A DNA stretch of 10,987 nt. Source: Chloroflexota bacterium (GTDB lineage: Bacteria > Chloroflexota > Dehalococcoidia > SM23-28-2 > RBG-16-64-32). This document shows, piece after piece, positions 7,937 through 10,987 of this stretch; the first letter of the stretch is position 1, and each line of letters opens with the position of its first letter. Made by a program: the position numbers and the translations under genes. The DNA lies in the NCBI GenBank assembly GCA_022565075.1, contig JADFKG010000063.1:1-10987 (forward strand), given 5' to 3'. The notes under the pieces were generated by a model. It had not been told where the DNA came from. It saw only the letters and a list, made by a program, of their open reading frames with translations, and ran no database searches.

Positions 7937-8034
7937 TTTGCGTTCCCGTGAAGCCCAGCGGCAGGTAAGCGTCCGCGCCCGGCAAACGACGACCTGCGCC
8001 ATAGTGTCCGGGGAGTTCGCGGCCCTGACATCTG
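7926..8034 (-). pseudogene. Relic of the LCP gene 3' end, left by the duplication
   Basis: Read on the minus strand, this stretch matches the last 36 or so codons of the intact LCP gene (8526-8638). A frame keeps D-x-R-A-A-N and then V-V-V against DTRAANFLDTSAEVVVV, and the TGA stop is kept at 7926-7928. Indels of about 3, 2 and 4 nt break the frame, so the end GADVHLPLGSFAG cannot be read. No start or gene body lies upstream, so it cannot be expressed as a protein. It is the non-functional edge of the duplicated block. Confidence 0.8.
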
Positions 8035-8056
8035 GTCCGCCTGTTTCGCGTGCGTA

Positions 8057-8085
8057 TGGACGGCGCTCGACAGCAGTGCTATTCT
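8057..8085 (+). promoter_or_regulatory. Promoter of SCP2 gene copy 2
   Basis: TGGACG (8057-8062), a 17-bp spacer and TATTCT (8080-8085) with an upstream TG match the copy 1 promoter in both boxes and spacing. Three substitutions fall in the spacer and two just before the -35 box. It lets copy 2 be transcribed independently of copy 1. Confidence 0.5.
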
Positions 8086-8142
8086 ATTGCGCGGATTCGC
8101 TCTGGATAAGCAAATGCTTAGTTAGCCCATGAAGGAGGCCCA

Positions 8143-8484
8143 ATGACCCAGGAGCAGCTACCCAGCTCGGTCAAGGAAATAATGGACGGGATGCCCGGTG
8201 CATTCCAGGCCGACAAGGCCGCCGGCGCCAACGCCGTGATCCAGTTCAACTTCACCGGCGATGAGCCGGGAAACTACACGGTCAAGGTGGCCGACGGCAA
8301 GTGTGAAGTCACAGAGGGCACGGACGACGGCGCCACCGTCACCATCAACTCCCCCTCAGACGTGTGGCTGAAGATCACCCGCCGCGAGCTCGACGGCGCA
8401 ACCGCATTCATGAGCGGCCAGTTCACCTTCACCGGTGACATGGGCGTCCTCATGCAGATGCAGACCTGGTTCGCCCAGGGCTAA
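8143..8484 (+). CDS. SCP2 sterol-transfer-family protein, copy 2
   Basis: A 113-residue paralog of the preceding SCP2 protein, with the same domain layout and no indels. It differs at 14 residues, for example Asn8 to Ser, Pro23 to Ala, Asp30 to Asn, Ala47 to Val and Met79 to Thr. Most changes are conservative, and many nucleotide changes are at third positions. An intact frame, promoter and ribosome site (AAGGAGG at 8132-8138, 4 nt before the ATG) argue that it is expressed. It converges on the LCP gene, and a shared hairpin lies between them. The two copies may differ in expression or ligand, and nothing in the sequence decides this. Confidence 0.92.
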   Translation: MTQEQLPSSVKEIMDGMPGAFQADKAAGANAVIQFNFTGDEPGNYTVKVADGKCEVTEGTDDGATVTINSPSDVWLKITRRELDGATAFMSGQFTFTGDMGVLMQMQTWFAQG

Positions 8485-8508
8485 GCACCGAGTAATCGCG
8501 AATTCGGG

Positions 8509-8536
8509 CCGGCGGCTGGCGAAAGTCAGCCGCCGG
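8509..8536. terminator. Shared hairpin between SCP2 copy 2 and the convergent LCP gene
   Basis: The same 12-bp stem with a GAAA loop as at 7909-7936. Here it also covers the last codons and TGA stop (8526-8528) of the minus-strand LCP gene. It could end transcription from SCP2 in the plus direction. In the minus direction it overlaps the LCP stop and is followed by AATTCGCG, so it is weaker as an LCP terminator. Confidence 0.6.
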
Positions 8537-9953
8537 TTTGCGTTCCGGCAAAGCTGCCCAGCGGCAGGTGAACGTCCGCCCCCAGCACGACGACTACCTC
8601 CGCGCTGGTGTCCAGGAAGTTCGCCGCCCTTGTGTCTGACCCGCTGATCACACTGCCTTCCGGCAGCCCCAGCCACTCCGCCACCCTGCTCGCCGTGTGG
8701 TCCGCGTTATTGTTGACGTCGATCACGATCGTCGTGTCATAAAGGAGACCGTCGGCGTACTCATCGATGAGAATCTGCTCGCTGCTGACGCCCCGGCCAC
8801 GCAGAATGCCCGCGAAATCGCCGGCCAGCTCCGGCACGACCGTGCCGTTGAGCACCTCAACACGCGCGTACTCCTGGATCAGGATGCTGTCGCTGAACAC
8901 CTGAGCCTTCAGCTCCTCGAACTTCACCGGGTCCCAGGAGAGGACGGCCGCTGGGCCACAGTCGCAGGGGTAGGTGGCGGCGGCCGCCGAGACTGTCCGC
9001 AGATTGTTGAGGCCGACCTGCTTCGCGAGGAGAGCCAGGCCTGGCACCTTGATCGCCGGTATGTTGGTGCGAACAGATTGCGTGTACTGGTCGTAGAGGC
9101 TCTTGGCCTTGCCGACGTCGAACAGGTTGAGGGTCAACGCCTTGCGCGCTACAGCCTGCATCACGGCCTGCTGCCGCTCGATCCGTCTGAAGTCGTCGTC
9201 GCTCTTGCGGATTCGCGCGTAGGCGAGCGCGCGCAAGCCGTCCATATGCTCCATCCCTGGCACGAACTCGACGGGGTAGACATCGTAGCAGAACGAGCAG
9301 TCGGCGTAGGCGGGATCGTAGGCGTACCGCTCGATCGTCACATCGATGCCGCCGAGCTCATCGATGATTTCGATGAAGTTCGCCCAGTTCATGACGACGT
9401 AGTAGTCGATCGGAATACCGAAGTTGTGATCGATCGTATCCATCACCAGCTGTGCGCCGCCGCCGGGATAGCCACGGAGCGTCGTGTACTCGCCCATCTC
9501 GTACGCGACGTTGATGCGGTTCTGGCTGTAGATGCCGCCGTTGCCATCGGGGATCTCGACGAGCGTGTCACGCGGAATGGAGAAGGCGCCGGCCGTCTTG
9601 GCGAAGGGGTCGATCGTGAAGATCACGACGCTGTCCGTGCGATACGGCTCGTCCGAAGCATCGTCAAGACGCTGGTCGAGGCCGAGCAGCAGGATGTTGA
9701 TACGCTCGTCAATCGTCTCCGCCCGGTCCTTATCGCTGCCGCCGTCGATGCCGGGCAAGGCCTGGACGATGGGAATGCGCAACTCGTTGCCAGGCAGGAG
9801 GTCATCGTCGATCTGCGTCGCCATCGCTGCAAAGGCATAGAGCGAGAGCAAGGCGAAGGCGAAGATTCCAGCGATCAGCGGGAAGTTGAAGTGGCCTCGG
9901 TGCCGGTAGGCTCCGGTGTATTCCGTGTCTTCTGGGAGCGGATCCTTGGTCAA
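8526..9953 (-). CDS. LytR-CpsA-Psr (LCP) family cell-envelope protein with LytR C-terminal domain
   Basis: LCP proteins are membrane-anchored enzymes that transfer lipid-linked polymers such as wall teichoic acid-like glycans onto the cell wall. The 475-residue form has a short cytoplasmic N-terminus and one membrane helix (about 24-45). The extracellular LCP domain (about 83-270) carries RTDS (105-108), SIPRDT (125-130, key Arg128), the N-R-I-N-V-A-Y segment and DDDFRRIERQQ (252-262), the pyrophosphate-binding arginines. A LytR_C domain (about 362-460) begins ARVEVLNGTVVPELA. I choose TTG 9953 because AGGAG lies 6 nt upstream. GTG 9995 is in frame but gives 14 extra residues and no ribosome site. 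Unusual: Cys219/Cys222 (CSFC) and Cys330/Cys332 (CDC) in the extracellular part. Confidence 0.93.
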   Translation of the reverse strand: MTKDPLPEDTEYTGAYRHRGHFNFPLIAGIFAFALLSLYAFAAMATQIDDDLLPGNELRIPIVQALPGIDGGSDKDRAETIDERINILLLGLDQRLDDASDEPYRTDSVVIFTIDPFAKTAGAFSIPRDTLVEIPDGNGGIYSQNRINVAYEMGEYTTLRGYPGGGAQLVMDTIDHNFGIPIDYYVVMNWANFIEIIDELGGIDVTIERYAYDPAYADCSFCYDVYPVEFVPGMEHMDGLRALAYARIRKSDDDFRRIERQQAVMQAVARKALTLNLFDVGKAKSLYDQYTQSVRTNIPAIKVPGLALLAKQVGLNNLRTVSAAAATYPCDCGPAAVLSWDPVKFEELKAQVFSDSILIQEYARVEVLNGTVVPELAGDFAGILRGRGVSSEQILIDEYADGLLYDTTIVIDVNNNADHTASRVAEWLGLPEGSVISGSDTRAANFLDTSAEVVVVLGADVHLPLGSFAGTQTGG

Positions 9954-10266
9954 GCAGTTCTCCTGGGCCTCGGGCCTCGGGGCAAGCGTGCGCACCCACG
10001 CGAGGGCATATGATTATTGGCGGCGGCCCGCGACGCCGTTCGGGCCGGCCATCGGTTCATCTATGCGTAACAACGCTCTCGTTCAGTCAAAGGTTCCCGG
10101 TCTCAGAGCGCCACCACGAATCTTGTGCAAGGTCGTAGCCGATTTGACCTGCCTCTTTTCGCTAGCGTAGCATCGGTCTGAAAAGTCAGTCAACGAGCGC
10201 CGCCGCGCACTTTCGAACCCGCCTGCACGCCATCCACAGCTCTCCTTCGAGCCGTACCTCTGCCAG
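9954..10266. promoter_or_regulatory. Divergent intergenic region between LCP and the TPR lipoprotein
   Basis: These 313 bp separate two outward-reading genes. A plausible plus-strand promoter is TTGACC (10144-10149, five of six), an 18-bp spacer and TAGCAT (10168-10173, four of six), giving a leader of roughly 85 nt. For the LCP gene I see only a TTGACT (complement of 10085-10090) without a well-spaced -10 box. I find no RNA gene, repeat or open frame of merit here. Confidence 0.4.
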
Positions 10267-10987
10267 ATGACCTTCCTCCCGCACGCCGTCCGGCGCCTCC
10301 TCCGTGGCGGCGTCTTCTTCATCGCCCTCGCTGTGGTCTGGGGGTGCAGCGGCGGCGCACCGACCGCGACGCCCACCCCCACTGACTCCGGGCCGGCGAT
10401 CTCGCCCGTAGCGGCCGGGACGGTGATCGACTTCGCCCGGGCGGAACGTCTGTATTACGAGGGCGACTTCGAGGGGGCGCTCGCCATCTATTCGGCGGCG
10501 GTCGAAAACGGGAACGAAGCCGAACGGCGGGACGGCCTCTGGGAGATCGCCCGCATACAGGCCAGCGGCGGCGAAAACGACGACGCCGAACGCAACCTGG
10601 AGCTCCTCCGCGAGATGTCGCCAGACTTCGAGACCGACCGGCGAGCCCTGCTCCTGCTGGCCAGCGTTGAGTTCGCGCAGGGCGATCTCGACGAAGCGCG
10701 CACGGCGTTCGAGGCCTATCTGGAGTCGGGCGGGCCGGCCGCACCGTACGCTCACCTCGGCCTGGCGGACATCGAATCAGCGGACGGCGACACCGAGGCA
10801 GCGCTGTCGCGCATCGTCCAGGCGATCGCGGGAGGACTGCCGGCCGGCGTCGAGGCTGAGGCGATCTTCACGCAGGCGGCTCTCTATGAGGCCGAGGAGG
10901 ACTACGATAGCGCCTCGACCGCGCTGCGCGGCCTGGCGGGCCGATCGCAGCCTGATGCGACGGCGGCCGAAGCGCCCTGGCGCCTCG
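10267..10987 (+). CDS. TPR-repeat lipoprotein, C-terminus beyond the window
   Basis: At least 240 residues are visible. The N-terminus is a lipoprotein signal: basic start MTFLPHAVRRLLRGG, hydrophobic core VFFIALAVV, then the lipobox-like VWGC with Cys27 as the lipidated residue (Trp at -2 is unusual). A Pro/Thr-rich spacer (31-45) leads into helical TPR-like repeats: about 54-81, with LYYEGDFEGALAIYSAAV, then 125-153, 159-189 and 197-221. Such proteins often act as periplasmic or surface scaffolds. In Gram-positive-like bacteria similar N-termini sometimes precede a soluble lytic transglycosylase domain, but nothing here shows one. No other in-frame start exists between the stop at 10168 and ATG 10267. 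The promoter candidate lies at 10144-10173. Confidence 0.8.
   Translation, partial: MTFLPHAVRRLLRGGVFFIALAVVWGCSGGAPTATPTPTDSGPAISPVAAGTVIDFARAERLYYEGDFEGALAIYSAAVENGNEAERRDGLWEIARIQASGGENDDAERNLELLREMSPDFETDRRALLLLASVEFAQGDLDEARTAFEAYLESGGPAAPYAHLGLADIESADGDTEAALSRIVQAIAGGLPAGVEAEAIFTQAALYEAEEDYDSASTALRGLAGRSQPDATAAEAPWRL

Larger units (their letters stand above)
7435..8034 (+). repeat. Tandem duplication, copy 1 (promoter, SCP2 gene, hairpin, LCP 3' relic)
   Basis: This 600-bp block is the first of two direct tandem copies. It starts 5 nt after the rpsT stop, at the shared GTCCGCCTGTTTCGCGTGCG (7435-7454, matched at 8035). The region before the gene differs from copy 2 at only 7 of 108 positions, and the two ATG codons are exactly 600 bp apart. 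Downstream homology runs through the hairpin into the LCP end, with small indels. CCGC at both ends of the unit may be the microhomology that created the duplication. Confidence 0.9.
8035..8638 (+). repeat. Tandem duplication, copy 2 (promoter, SCP2 gene, hairpin, LCP 3' end)
   Basis: The second copy directly abuts the first and ends inside the intact LCP gene. It ends where TCTG at 8635-8638 aligns with TCTG at 8031-8034 of copy 1. After this the sequence continues as LCP coding DNA with no counterpart in copy 1. The likely parental order was rpsT, one SCP2 gene, then LCP. A tandem duplication then copied everything between the rpsT end and the LCP tail. Confidence 0.9.

Noticed and set aside
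8697..10013. A 438-codon plus-strand open frame opposite the LCP gene
   Set aside because: It is antisense to a gene with all LCP motifs. Its translation is biased to Val, Asp, Arg and Leu with no recognisable domain, as expected for a codon-bias shadow.
10205..10235. A TTCGAA-CCC element resembling a tRNA T-loop
   Set aside because: The flanking bases do not pair as a T-stem on either strand, and no acceptor, D or anticodon arm can be drawn around it.

Overview
The window has two parts of different origin that meet near position 1010. Positions 1 to about 1010 are AT-rich and carry a fragment of an Ig-like surface protein, a complete family 2 glycosyltransferase, and the first codons of a sugar-nucleotide pyrophosphorylase-like gene. 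The rest, to 10987, is GC-rich with dense, tightly packed genes. Two unrelated reading frames face each other and are both cut at the junction, so the likeliest explanation is a chimeric metagenomic contig. A genuine recombination is possible but less economical. The left arm resembles small-genome archaea (DPANN type) in its surface-protein sequence style. The right arm is a bacterium, most plausibly Chloroflexota or a relative. This rests on general protein character (TypA, an R3H/SpoIIIAA-like ATPase beside tmk, LCP protein with a LytR C-terminal domain, SCP2 proteins, high GC) and is an inference.

Right arm, in order: a short minus-strand gene cut by the junction (about 1012-1185) diverges from typA (1301-3133), a ribosome-associated GTPase. 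A probable co-transcribed unit follows: pdxT (3225), a divergent GNAT-like protein (overlaps pdxT by 4 nt), an R3H-domain AAA-type ATPase (3-nt gap) and thymidylate kinase tmk (3-nt gap). pdxT appears to be read from a leaderless transcript. rpsT (ribosomal protein S20) has its own promoter, a structured leader and a TTG start.

Between rpsT and the next gene lies a clear tandem duplication of about 600 bp. Each unit has a promoter, a strong ribosome binding site, a 113-residue SCP2-type lipid-binding protein, an identical GC-rich hairpin, and the 3' end of the neighbouring LCP gene. In copy 2 that LCP end belongs to the intact minus-strand gene (8526-9953). In copy 1 it is a decaying, frameshifted relic. 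The two SCP2 proteins are 99/113 identical, so both coding copies look maintained while the relic does not.

The window ends in a plus-strand TPR-rich lipoprotein gene, transcribed divergently from the LCP gene and cut by the right edge. Together the LCP protein and the lipoprotein are envelope functions, and the central genes are housekeeping: translation, PLP synthesis, dTTP synthesis. I found no CRISPR array, insertion sequence, tRNA or rRNA gene, and no convincing new defence or mobile system. The points that most repay a second look are the chimeric junction, the 600-bp duplication with its LCP relic, and the uncharacterised GNAT-like/R3H-ATPase pair.
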